Assembly (NCBI RefSeq): GCF_001598495.1 | Contig: NZ_BCZB01000001.1 | Span: 186,001-250,000, forward strand | From: Neokomagataea thailandica NBRC 106555 | GTDB lineage: Bacteria; Pseudomonadota; Alphaproteobacteria; Acetobacterales; Acetobacteraceae | Direction of reading: 5' to 3' | Length of the DNA: 64,000 bases | Part shown: in pieces, positions 34,465 to 42,877 of the stretch | How positions within the stretch are numbered: the first letter of the stretch is position 1 | Layout: each line of letters starts with the position of its first letter | Program-made: the position numbers and the translations under genes | Notes under the pieces: model-generated | What the model was told of the DNA's origin: nothing | Seen by the model: the letters and a program-made list of their open reading frames with translations, nothing else | Database searches by the model: none

Positions 34465-36015
34465 TTACTGATCGGATGTGACACCGATTTGTTTGATGTC
34501 GTGGAAGGCAAGGTCGGGGTTCATTTCAATGGTGCGGCGCATCATGAAGGACGAGCTGGCTAGAAGGACCGGGTCACCATCAAGGTCATCGGCCATGGAG
34601 GAGCGGTTGGTCTGCGCGAACATGTCCAGCTTGTTGTGATCGCCTGTGACCCAGCGGGCCATGGTGAAGGGGGTGCTCTCAAACCCGATGGAGACGCTGT
34701 ACTCAGCCTTGAGGCGTGACTGTAGCACGTCCAACTGAAGGGTTCCGACCACGCCGACGATAGGGGGCAGGCCATCTTGTGGGCGGAAGAGTTGGACAAC
34801 GCCTTCTTCTGCGAGTTCGACCAATGCTTGGCGAAGCTTTTTGGCCTTCATGGCGTCATCAAGGCGGACACGGCGTAGAATTTCTGGTGCGAAGTGCGGA
34901 ACACCGGTGAAACGGAGTTCTTCACTTTCGCTCAGCGTATCGCCGATACGCAGTGTGCCGTGGTTAGGAATACCGACAACGTCACCGCCAAAAGCTTCTT
35001 CGGCTAGCTGACGGTCACGTGCGAAGAAGAATTGTGGTGTGTGCAGAGCAAACTGCTTGCCGGTGCGGACGTGTTTGAGGCGCATACCGCGTGTGAGGCG
35101 GCCAGAGCAGACACGTGCGAAGGCCATACGGTCCCGGTGATTGGGGTCCATATTCGCTTGGATTTTGAAAATTAGGGCCGTGACGTTGGTTTCATCAGCG
35201 CGGACTTCGCGGGAATCTGTAGGTTGTGCGCGGGGAGATGGGCCGTATGCAACGAGGGCATCCAGCAAATCGGTGACGCCGATTTCTTTCATGGCAGAGC
35301 CGAAGAAGACGGGGGTTAGGTGGCCTGCGTCGAAAGATTCCTGGTCAAATTCTGGGAGAGCGGCTTCAGCGAGTTCAAGGTCTTCGCGCATTTGCTCAAG
35401 GCGCGGGTCGCTGTCGTCTAGTTCGACCTTCGTGGTCATTTTGCGGGTGCGGAGGTCGAACGTACCTGTGAAGGTTGCAGCGCGGCCGATGGGCCACGTG
35501 GCGGGTGATGTGTCGAGCGCGAGTGTGCTGGCGATTTCGTCAAGTAGGGTGAAGCAATCTTGGGCTTCACGGTCCATCTTATTGATGAAGGTGATGATGG
35601 GGATATCACGCAGGCGGCAAATCTCGAACAATTTGCGGGTACGGGCTTCAATACCTTTTGCGGCATCGATCACCATGACGGCGCAGTCAACGGCGGTGAG
35701 GGTACGGTAGGTATCTTCAGAGAAGTCTTCATGGCCCGGAGTGTCGAGCAGGTTGAAGACGCAATCTCCGTATTCGAAGGTCATGACGGAGGTCACGACG
35801 GAAATCCCACGGTCCCGCTCAATGCCCATCCAGTCAGATTTGGTGCGGCGGCGTTCGCCTTTGGCACGGACGTTGCCGGCAAGTTGGATTGCGCCACCGG
35901 CGCGTAGGATGCGCTCGGTCAGGGTCGTTTTACCAGCATCCGGGTGAGAGATGATCGCGAAGGTCCGGCGACGGGCAATCTCGCGGTTGATGTCAGCGCT
36001 GAGGGCTTCGGACAT
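34465..36015 (-). CDS. prfC: Peptide chain release factor 3
   Basis: Translational GTPase that recycles RF1/RF2 from the ribosome. From the ATG at 36015 (GGAGAG upstream) it has 516 residues. The G-domain motifs are G1 SHPDAGKTTLTERI (about 23-36), G3 DTPGHEDFSEDTYRTL and G4 NKMDRE, preceded by the RF3/EF-G-type switch with ERDRGISVVTSVMTF. The C-terminal RF3 domain includes GVVGTLQLDVLQSRLKAEY. Length and motifs match E. coli PrfC. A TTG at 36033 is a less likely start. The terminators on both sides suggest a single-gene unit. Confidence 0.98.
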   Translation of the reverse strand: MSEALSADINREIARRRTFAIISHPDAGKTTLTERILRAGGAIQLAGNVRAKGERRRTKSDWMGIERDRGISVVTSVMTFEYGDCVFNLLDTPGHEDFSEDTYRTLTAVDCAVMVIDAAKGIEARTRKLFEICRLRDIPIITFINKMDREAQDCFTLLDEIASTLALDTSPATWPIGRAATFTGTFDLRTRKMTTKVELDDSDPRLEQMREDLELAEAALPEFDQESFDAGHLTPVFFGSAMKEIGVTDLLDALVAYGPSPRAQPTDSREVRADETNVTALIFKIQANMDPNHRDRMAFARVCSGRLTRGMRLKHVRTGKQFALHTPQFFFARDRQLAEEAFGGDVVGIPNHGTLRIGDTLSESEELRFTGVPHFAPEILRRVRLDDAMKAKKLRQALVELAEEGVVQLFRPQDGLPPIVGVVGTLQLDVLQSRLKAEYSVSIGFESTPFTMARWVTGDHNKLDMFAQTNRSSMADDLDGDPVLLASSSFMMRRTIEMNPDLAFHDIKQIGVTSDQ

Positions 36016-36060
36016 GGTCTCTCCGGAAGGCAAGTAATAGGGAAGATAGGGAAGGTATGA

Positions 36061-36097
36061 AACAAAAACGCCGGACGGGGGAACCCGCCCGGCGTTT
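36061..36097 (-). terminator. Rho-independent terminator after rpsD
   Basis: A 14-base-pair stem with one mismatch (36066-36079 with 36084-36097) and a 4-base loop. On the minus strand it is followed by TTTTTGTT. It lies about 55 bases beyond the rpsD stop. Confidence 0.85.
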
Positions 36098-36150
36098 CCG
36101 GTCGTATATATCGGTCGATCCAGCCCGAAGGCTGGAAAGAGAGCCGAAAC

Positions 36151-36768
36151 TTAGCGGGAGTAGAACTCGACCACCAGGTTTGGTTCCATTTGGACCGGGT
36201 ATGGTACGTCGGACAGAGCCGGAACGCGCAGGAAGGAACCCTTCATCTGGCGGTGATCGACTTCAACGTATTCTGGTGCGTCACGCTCAGCTGTTTGAAC
36301 AGCGTCAAGAACGATTGCGAGTTGCTTGGACTTCTCGCGCACTTCGATCACGTCACCTTCCTTCACGAGGTAGGATGGGATGTTAACGCGCTTGCCGTTA
36401 ACTGTGATGTGACCGTGGTTGATGAACTGACGTGCAGCGAACGGTGTGATCGCGAACTTCAGGCGGTATACAACCGCATCCAGACGACGCTCGAGCAGAC
36501 CGATCAGGTTCTCTGACGTATCGCCCTTACGACGAACGGCTTCGTCATAGTACTTACGGAATTGCTTTTCGCTGATGTTACCGTAGTAACCCTTCAGCTT
36601 CTGCTTAGCCATCAGCTGGATGGAGAAGTCAGATGGCTTGGACTTGCGGCGTTGACCGTGCTGACCCGGGCCGTATTCACGACGGTTAACCGGAGACTTG
36701 GCGCGGCCCCACAGGTTGACGCCGAGGCGGCGGTTAATCTTGTACTTGCTCTCGAGGCGCTTTGACAT
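36151..36768 (-). CDS. rpsD: 30S ribosomal protein S4
   Basis: Primary 16S-binding protein of the small subunit. The 205-residue product has the S4 N-terminal domain ([20 protein letters not shown]) and the conserved [13 protein letters not shown] segment. The S4 RNA-binding domain reads [35 protein letters not shown], then [15 protein letters not shown]. This is the zinc-free form common in alphaproteobacteria; no CxxC pairs are present. In many bacteria S4 represses its own operon. Here the gene is monocistronic, with about 340 bases of non-coding DNA upstream that could contain its promoter and leader. Confidence 0.99.
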   Translation of the reverse strand: MSKRLESKYKINRRLGVNLWGRAKSPVNRREYGPGQHGQRRKSKPSDFSIQLMAKQKLKGYYGNISEKQFRKYYDEAVRRKGDTSENLIGLLERRLDAVVYRLKFAITPFAARQFINHGHITVNGKRVNIPSYLVKEGDVIEVREKSKQLAIVLDAVQTAERDAPEYVEVDHRQMKGSFLRVPALSDVPYPVQMEPNLVVEFYSR

Positions 36769-37112
36769 GGGTTGATCCCTTGTTCGCGTCAGACCTGCCC
36801 AAAGCTGCGTGGCAGATCGTTTTGTTGCGCCGGTAGGTCCTCCCCCGAATTGGGTCAGACGGGCGCGAAACCATGAGCCGCTCCAGACCGGGTGCAGTGC
36901 CCTGTGTCATGTGAAGGAGCAGCCGGTTCGTCCACGTTCCCGGCAATGGGGTCGCGCATTAGCGTGGCTAGCGGCTGGAGTCAATTAATAGTGTAGCGAA
37001 TCCTGCGGGGGAGGCGCGTAAAAAACACACACGGGCGTTTGGATAGGGTAGGCTATGTAAGGACAAGTGCTCTGGAGTGCCCGGAGTCTGTATCTGTGAA
37101 GAGTTGTTGATT
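36769..37112. other. Divergent intergenic region between rpsD and the BON-LysM gene
   Basis: About 344 bases, with no credible ORF. It must contain the rpsD promoter and leader (minus strand) and the promoter for the gene at 37113. I see no clear riboswitch or tRNA. Confidence 0.5.
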
Positions 37113-37595
37113 ATGAGTTCGCAGAAGAAAACCTATCGTTTTAATTCAAAGGCCGGTCGTATTGCGGAAGGTGCATTAGAAGGGCTGGTCCAGTCCTTAG
37201 AAGGTACGGCGCCGAAGCTGAAGGAAAGTGCCATCAAACGGGCCTTTAAGCGTTTTGGCTTGGCGCAGATGCATATGTCTCATTTGGTCATCGATGATCG
37301 GACGATTGTTCTCAAGGGTCGTGCAGAGAGTGCAAAAGACCGGGATCAGATGATTCTGACTGCTGGGAATGTGGCGGGTGTCGCTGCGGTTGAAGCGGAT
37401 ATTGTGGTGCCGCCCGGAACGCCTGAGCCAAAATTTGTTCAGGTGGGGGAAAATGGCACTTTAGATGAGCTGGCAGAGGCCTTGCCTGAGAAAGTGACGG
37501 GTGATGAGCTGCTGAAAGCCAATCTTCCGCTTGTCAGCGCGAAGGATGACATTTATCCGGGGCAGACTATTCGCTTGCCGACGGACCACTCTTAA
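37113..37595 (+). CDS. BON-LysM protein, Kbp (YgaU)-like
   Basis: A 160-residue soluble protein. A BON domain (about 50-100; FGLAQMHMSHLVIDDRTIVLKGRA, then AGNVAGVAAVEADI) is followed by a LysM domain (about 105-157; PKFVQVGENGTLDELAEALP, DELLKANLPL and DDIYPGQTIRLP). The same BON-plus-LysM build defines E. coli Kbp, a cytoplasmic potassium-binding protein, so a similar role is likely. It is slightly longer than Kbp (149 residues). No signal peptide is seen. The preferred start is the ATG at 37113; an upstream extension to 37077 exists. Confidence 0.82.
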   Translation: MSSQKKTYRFNSKAGRIAEGALEGLVQSLEGTAPKLKESAIKRAFKRFGLAQMHMSHLVIDDRTIVLKGRAESAKDRDQMILTAGNVAGVAAVEADIVVPPGTPEPKFVQVGENGTLDELAEALPEKVTGDELLKANLPLVSAKDDIYPGQTIRLPTDHS

Positions 37596-37660
37596 ATAGA
37601 CTGCATGATACAGGGTCCGGCGGTGAGATGTTTTGATCCATTTCATGTTCGGACTCTGCT

Positions 37661-38866
37661 ATGGAAGCCAGCGATTCCTTGACCGTTGAACGGGTGCGCC
37701 CACCCCACGGTGTCGAACCCGCTATGTACACGCTTATGCTTGGTACATTTGCGATTGGTACCGGTGAGTTTGGGATGATGGGATTGCTCCCTGAATTCGC
37801 ACACTCTTTGGGTATTTCGATTGCGAAGGCCAGTACCGTTATCTCGGCCTATGCAATGGGCGTTGTGATCGGTGCGCCTTTTATGGCCATTCTGGGGGCT
37901 AAACTCGCCCGGCGCACATTGCTGATGTGGATGCTGGTGCTGTTTGTTCTGGGCAATATCGGGACCATTCTTGCGCCGGACCTCCTAACCACAGAGATTA
38001 TGCGGTTTATCACAGGGTTGCCGCATGGTGCGTTCTTTGGCGTTTCGGCTTTGGTTGGGGCGTCTATGGTGGAGCGTGCGCGCCGAGGGCGTGCGGTGAG
38101 CCGGGTGATGTCTGGCATCATGTTTTCCACGGTATTGGGCTCACCATTATCCACTTATGCGGCTAATCATTTGGGGTGGCGTTTTGCTTACGGGACAATC
38201 GCGGCACTCGGTGTGATGTGCTTCATTGCGTTGTGGTTTTTTGCGCCTCGTGATCGGCCTAATGCTGGGGTGGATGCGCTGTCTGAGCTTGGGGCCTTTC
38301 GTCGTCCGCAGGTATTATTGACGTTGCTGACCAGTGCGATTGGTTTCGGTGGTCTGTTCGGCATTTATACGTTCTTGACTACAGGGTTAGGGCAGGTGAC
38401 GCATCTGCCTGTATGGGCTGTGGCAACGTATCAGGTCGTATGGGGGCTTGGTATGATGGCGGGTAATGTTTTTGGCGGCGCTGTTGCAGACCGAAGTGTG
38501 GATCGCGCTGTTATGCTGGCATTAGGGCTAAGTGTGGTGCTGATGTTGGCTTACTGGCTGTGTTTGCCGTCTGCGTTGGCGATGCTCCCGATTGTTTTCT
38601 TGGTGCCTGCGGCGTTGATCGGGCTTTCTCCTGCGCTGCAAACACGTTTGATGGAAGTCGCGGGTGATGCGCAGACTTTGGCGGCATCCTTGAACCACTC
38701 GGCCTTTAATATTGCGAATGCGATTGGGGCATGGCTGGGCGCGATGCTGGTTGGGCTCGGTTTTGGCCTTGGGTCTGTTGGGTGGGGAGGTGCTCTTCTC
38801 TCTGCTGGCGGGTTGGTGATTTATCTCATCACCATCCGCTTGGCGCGTAACGCGCCATCAACGTGA
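37661..38866 (+). CDS. AraJ-like MFS transporter (DHA1 family)
   Basis: A 401-residue protein with 12 predicted membrane helices. The N-terminal half shows the DHA1-type TFAIGTGEFGMMGLLPEFA, typical of AraJ/SotB/YdhP efflux proteins, then AYAMGVVIGAPFMA, TGLPHGAFFGVSALVGA and SRVMSGIMFSTVLGSPLST. These are arabinose- or sugar-efflux and drug-efflux relatives. The substrate cannot be predicted. The 3' end overlaps the 3' end of the convergent MATE gene by 9 bases (38858-38866), so antisense interference between the transcripts is possible. Confidence 0.92.
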   Translation: MEASDSLTVERVRPPHGVEPAMYTLMLGTFAIGTGEFGMMGLLPEFAHSLGISIAKASTVISAYAMGVVIGAPFMAILGAKLARRTLLMWMLVLFVLGNIGTILAPDLLTTEIMRFITGLPHGAFFGVSALVGASMVERARRGRAVSRVMSGIMFSTVLGSPLSTYAANHLGWRFAYGTIAALGVMCFIALWFFAPRDRPNAGVDALSELGAFRRPQVLLTLLTSAIGFGGLFGIYTFLTTGLGQVTHLPVWAVATYQVVWGLGMMAGNVFGGAVADRSVDRAVMLALGLSVVLMLAYWLCLPSALAMLPIVFLVPAALIGLSPALQTRLMEVAGDAQTLAASLNHSAFNIANAIGAWLGAMLVGLGFGLGSVGWGGALLSAGGLVIYLITIRLARNAPST

Positions 38867-40228
38867 CCACAGGACTTTACGTAACCGTAAGGCGAAACCG
38901 AGGCTTGTAGCCGCTAAGGCGGATGCCATACCAATCCAAAGGCCTTCCACGCCCATATGGTGTTGGAAGGCTAACCAGCCACCAAAGCCGACGCCAATAA
39001 AGCCAAAGCACCCGAATGCTATGAGCATTGGTGTGAATGTGTCACCGCAGCCGCGTAAGGCGCCGTTACAGACCGTTTGTGTCCCATCGACCAATTGATA
39101 GACCCCTGCAATTTTGAGCAGGATTGTCATGAGGCTCAGTGCTTCTGGGGTGGGAGGCGTATGACGGAAATAGAGACCAATAATTTTCTCAGGCCATGTG
39201 AGGAGTAAGACGGAGGTGAGTACGCTCCAGCTTATGACCAAGGCGATTCCCATGAGAGTGGCGCGCCGGGCTTGAGAAGGCTGGCCTGCACCGCGCCAAT
39301 AAGCCACGCGCATATTAGTGGCTTGCCCAAAGGCGAGAGACACCATGAACAGCAGTGCTGTGACATTAATGGCGACTTGATGCGCCGCGAGGCTGTTTGT
39401 GCCGAGCTGTCCGGCTCTGAGGGCGGTGATTTGGAACATGAGGATTTCGGCAGCAGCCCCCATCATCATGGGAATGCCCAGTCGTGCGAGACTGCCAAGC
39501 AGCGGAAGCTGGAACGCTTTGGGTTTGAGTACAGAGCGGACGCGGGGATGTAAGGTGCTTAGGCCGAGCAGGAGGAGGGTAATTGTCCACCCTGTGAGGG
39601 CCGATGCGAGAGCGGAGCCGAAAAGGCCTAAGCGCGGCAGACCAAATAGGCCTTGAATGAGGCCAGCATTGGTTACGCCATTGGCAGTGGCCATGAGCGG
39701 CATCGTCCATGACAGTAATGTCGCGGCCCCAAGAGATGGCAAAATGACTCGCAAAACGCCGAGTAACACCAGATTGGGGAACAGTGCGCTGAGGAGAATG
39801 CGGACGAAGTGGCTACCATCATGGATGACGGGGGTAGGTTCGCCTAAGAGAGTGAAGATGCCCTGTGTGCACCATAAAAGTGTGAAACAGGGGATGAAAA
39901 CAATGAAGGCCAAGGTAACGGTTGCGCTGACGACGCTGCGCCCATCCGCCGCCTCTGCTTGTCCATAATCGGTAGCACCGCGACCATGTGAGAGGAGAAC
40001 GCCTGCTCCCCCTAGAATCGCTTGAAAGATAATCATGGTGGTGAAGAAGAAAGCGCTTGAAAGCCCGCCGACGGCTACAGCGGTGACGCCCAATCCACCC
40101 AGCAGAACGGTATCTGTAACGCCCATGGCCATTTCGGAAAGTTGAGAGAGGGCCAAGGGAGCGGCAAGGCGCAGTAAGGCGCTTGCGTGGCGAGGGTAAG
40201 TCGGGGGAAGGGGCGTGGTGCTGGACAT
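38858..40228 (-). CDS. MATE-family multidrug efflux transporter
   Basis: A 456-residue membrane protein of the MATE/NorM type with about 12 helices in two pseudo-repeats: the first starts ALLRLAAPLALSQLSEMAMGVTDTVLLGG, the second LARLGIPMMMGAAAEILMFQ. LAAHQVAINVTALLFMVSLAFGQATNMRV is a typical NorM segment. Exports cationic compounds in exchange for Na+ or H+. The ATG at 40228 gives a standard N-terminus; the frame also opens at 40264. It is divergent from cysS. Confidence 0.95.
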   Translation of the reverse strand: MSSTTPLPPTYPRHASALLRLAAPLALSQLSEMAMGVTDTVLLGGLGVTAVAVGGLSSAFFFTTMIIFQAILGGAGVLLSHGRGATDYGQAEAADGRSVVSATVTLAFIVFIPCFTLLWCTQGIFTLLGEPTPVIHDGSHFVRILLSALFPNLVLLGVLRVILPSLGAATLLSWTMPLMATANGVTNAGLIQGLFGLPRLGLFGSALASALTGWTITLLLLGLSTLHPRVRSVLKPKAFQLPLLGSLARLGIPMMMGAAAEILMFQITALRAGQLGTNSLAAHQVAINVTALLFMVSLAFGQATNMRVAYWRGAGQPSQARRATLMGIALVISWSVLTSVLLLTWPEKIIGLYFRHTPPTPEALSLMTILLKIAGVYQLVDGTQTVCNGALRGCGDTFTPMLIAFGCFGFIGVGFGGWLAFQHHMGVEGLWIGMASALAATSLGFALRLRKVLWSR

Positions 40229-40315
40229 AAGATACCCTATTACAGGGCGTGGTTTTGCAGACAAGCGCTGAAAAGGTGGTTGCGTCTCGCGCGTGGCTGT
40301 CGCATTGAACAGATT

Positions 40316-41686
40316 ATGCCAGAACAGTCGATGTCCGTGCTACGTTTGCACGATACCCAGACACGTGAGAAACGGGTTTTCTCACCCCTCGATCCGCAGA
40401 ATGTTCGTGTCTATTTCTGTGGACCGACGGTGTATGACCGCGCTCATATCGGCAACCTGCGTGCGATGATGTGCGCGGATGTGCTCGTGCGTTTGCTGCG
40501 GGTGTGCTTCCCGAAGGTCACTTACGTTCGTAATGTGACGGATGTGGATGATAAGATTACGGCGCGTGCCCGTGAGAACGGCGAAGACATAGCGTCTTTG
40601 ACGGCCCGTACGACGGTTGCTTTCCATGAAGATTTGGCAGCGTTGAACATTCTGCCGCCTGACATTGAACCACGGGCCACGCATCACATCGCAGAAATGC
40701 TTGATATGATTGCGACATTGATTGAGCGCGGCCATGCGTATGAAGCGCATGGGCATGTGCTGTTTTCCGTGCGGCATTTCCCAGATTATGGGGCATTGTC
40801 TGGGCGTTCTTTGGATGAGTTGGTTGCCGGTGCCCGTGTAGAGGTTGCGTCTTATAAGCGCGATCCGGGGGATTTTGTGCTGTGGAAACCATCGGACGCG
40901 GATCAGCCGGGTTGGGATAGTCCGTATGGGCGGGGCCGTCCGGGGTGGCATATTGAGTGCTCGGCCATGTCACGGCGCTATTTGGGGGAGAGCTTTGATA
41001 TTCATGGTGGTGGGGATGATTTGCTCTTCCCGCATCATGAGAATGAGCGCGCTCAGTCTTTGTGCTGCAACCCGGAAGGGAAGTTCGCGGCGTATTGGCT
41101 GCATAATGGCATGTTGCTGTCCAATGGTGAGAAAATGTCCAAATCTTTGGGCAATTTCTACACGGTGCGTGAGGTTTTGGACCGCGCCCCTGCGGAGGCT
41201 CTGCGTTTGTTGGCTTTGGGCGCGCATTATCGCTCTACGCTCGACTTTACGTGGGACAAGTTGGCGGATGCACAACATACGCTGGACCGCTTTTATCGTG
41301 CTTTGGAAGCTGGGAAGGCGTTTGAGCAGGATGCTGTGGATGTTCCGGCTTCTGTTATGGACGCGCTGAAGGATGATCTGAACACGCCGCTTGCTTTGGC
41401 GGCGCTCCATCGTTTGGCGGATGCTGCGATGCAGGGTGATGAGCAGGCTGCTGCGGGGCTTTTGGCAGGCGGTCGTTTGCTGGGCTTGTTCTTTGGTACG
41501 GCAGAGGAGTGGTTCCGTGCAGGCGTGGATGGCTCTGCTATTGAAGCGCTGATTGAGGAACGTTTGGCCGCGCGGAAGACCAAAGATTTCGCTCGTGCGG
41601 ACGCGATCCGTAAGCAATTGGCCGATGATGGTATTCTTTTGGAAGATGGGCCGGGTGGTACGACCTGGCGGAAGGCAAGCGCATGA
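40316..41686 (+). CDS. cysS: Cysteinyl-tRNA synthetase
   Basis: Charges tRNA-Cys. From the ATG at 40316 it has 456 residues. Class I signatures: YFCGPTVYDRAHIGNLRA (zinc-binding Cys and HIGH-type HIGN), RPGWHIECSAMSRRYLG with HGGGDDLLFPHHENERAQSLC (remaining zinc ligands), and the KMSKSLGNFYTV loop. A C-terminal tRNA-recognition extension follows (DDLNTPLALAALHRLAD, and RKTKDFARADAIRKQLADDG). An ATG at 40331 is a slightly shorter option. The stop overlaps the next gene by four bases (ATGA, 41683-41686). Confidence 0.98.
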   Translation: MPEQSMSVLRLHDTQTREKRVFSPLDPQNVRVYFCGPTVYDRAHIGNLRAMMCADVLVRLLRVCFPKVTYVRNVTDVDDKITARARENGEDIASLTARTTVAFHEDLAALNILPPDIEPRATHHIAEMLDMIATLIERGHAYEAHGHVLFSVRHFPDYGALSGRSLDELVAGARVEVASYKRDPGDFVLWKPSDADQPGWDSPYGRGRPGWHIECSAMSRRYLGESFDIHGGGDDLLFPHHENERAQSLCCNPEGKFAAYWLHNGMLLSNGEKMSKSLGNFYTVREVLDRAPAEALRLLALGAHYRSTLDFTWDKLADAQHTLDRFYRALEAGKAFEQDAVDVPASVMDALKDDLNTPLALAALHRLADAAMQGDEQAAAGLLAGGRLLGLFFGTAEEWFRAGVDGSAIEALIEERLAARKTKDFARADAIRKQLADDGILLEDGPGGTTWRKASA

Positions 41687-42471
41687 CCGGGCGTGACGGT
41701 GGGGCTGATATTGGCCCGATTGGTGAGTTTGACCCAGTTGTTATTTTGGTGCGCCCTCAATTGGGTGAGAATATCGGCACGACGGCACGGGCTATGGCGA
41801 ATGGTGGGTTGTTCCATTTGCGCATTGTGGCCCCGCGTGATGGTTGGCCGCAGGAGCGGGCGTGGTCTGCCTCTTCAGGTGCTCATCGGATTTTGGATGC
41901 GGCGACGGTGCATGAAACGGTGGATGATGCCGTTGCCGATTTGCATCATGTCTTTGCGACTTGCCCACGACCGCGTCATATCATTAAGCCGATTATGACC
42001 GCACGCGGTGCGGCGTCCGAACTGCGTGTCCATGCGACGCGTGGTTTGCGCTGTGGCCTATTGTTCGGGCCGGAGCGCGCTGGGCTGGATAATGAGGATA
42101 TGGCGCGGGCTGATACGTTGATTCGTTATCCGCTTAACCCAGACTTCATGTCTTTGAATTTGGCTCAGGCCGTTTTGGTCATGGCGTATGAGTGGTTCTT
42201 GACGGAAGATACAACGCTGCCGCGGGAATTGATGACGAATGAAACGCAAATTGCCACCAAGGGCGATTTGGAGAATTTCATGACGCATCTTCTGCGTGAG
42301 CTGGATGATAGCGGCTTTTTGCATAATGAGCAGAAGCGCCCCGGTATGGTCCGTAATTTACGCCATTTCTTTACGCGTGGAGAAGTGACGGAGCAAGAAT
42401 TGCGGACCTTGCATGGGGTGGTCAGTGAGTTAGTGCGTGCGCGGAAAGCGGGGCGTACGCCAAAGGTCTGA
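41683..42471 (+). CDS. TrmJ/TrmH-family tRNA methyltransferase
   Basis: SPOUT-fold RNA 2'-O-methyltransferase, 262 residues. Motif 1 is VVILVRPQLGENIGTTARAM (N-x-G-x-x-x-R-x-x). GLLFGPERAGLDNEDMARAD is motif 2, and MSLNLAQAVLVMAYEW is motif 3, which forms the knot. The C-terminal helical extension (ENFMTHLLRELDDSGFL) is characteristic of TrmJ, which methylates position 32 in the anticodon loop. Assignment to TrmJ rather than another TrmH-family enzyme is likely from this extension. It is translationally coupled to cysS. Confidence 0.9.
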   Translation: MTGRDGGADIGPIGEFDPVVILVRPQLGENIGTTARAMANGGLFHLRIVAPRDGWPQERAWSASSGAHRILDAATVHETVDDAVADLHHVFATCPRPRHIIKPIMTARGAASELRVHATRGLRCGLLFGPERAGLDNEDMARADTLIRYPLNPDFMSLNLAQAVLVMAYEWFLTEDTTLPRELMTNETQIATKGDLENFMTHLLRELDDSGFLHNEQKRPGMVRNLRHFFTRGEVTEQELRTLHGVVSELVRARKAGRTPKV

Positions 42472-42480
42472 CGTTATATG

Positions 42481-42511
42481 GACCGAGTGCTCGTATATGG
42501 GGCACTCGGTC
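42481..42511 (+). terminator. Hairpin after the TrmJ-like gene
   Basis: GACCGAGTGC (42481-42490) pairs perfectly with GCACTCGGTC (42502-42511) around an 11-base loop, 10 bases after the stop. No T-run follows, so termination efficiency is uncertain. Confidence 0.5.
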
Positions 42512-42877
42512 TGTGAGGTATGTGGCGTGGAAAACACATCATTTTGTAGGGCGTTGCGATGATTCTCTCGTGAGTGCCATGAAAATGAAATAATAAGAAA
42601 TGATATTAAGTATTTGAAAAATAAGGATTGATACTGATCGTTAGGTGCGATCGGTGCGGATCTATATTGCAAAAAATGCATATGTATGGCTGAAAAGCGA
42701 CACTTCCGTGTCTCACCTCGGGGCGCTCTGTTTTTGCGGATAACGCAAAGCAAAAATTCGTCTTCTGAGGGGAATGGGTATTATGTTACGGTTTCGTTAT
42801 GGAGTGGTATCCTATAATTCGGGACCGTGATGGCGTGATTACTTTGAGAGCCTTGCAGCAGGAGAAGCCTTAACATT
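42512..42877. other. Intergenic region upstream of the third TonB receptor
   Basis: About 365 bases without a credible ORF. The middle (about 42570-42640) is AT-rich, as in the other receptor control region. A promoter for the receptor is expected here, but no clear -35/-10 pair or operator stands out. Confidence 0.45.

Noticed and set aside
36840-36960. tRNA-like T-arm (GGTTCGTCC) upstream of rpsD
   Set aside because: No acceptor or anticodon stems can be formed around it.
42769-42877. Cobalamin riboswitch before the third TonB receptor
   Set aside because: No B12-box-like sequence or matching secondary structure could be found by eye.
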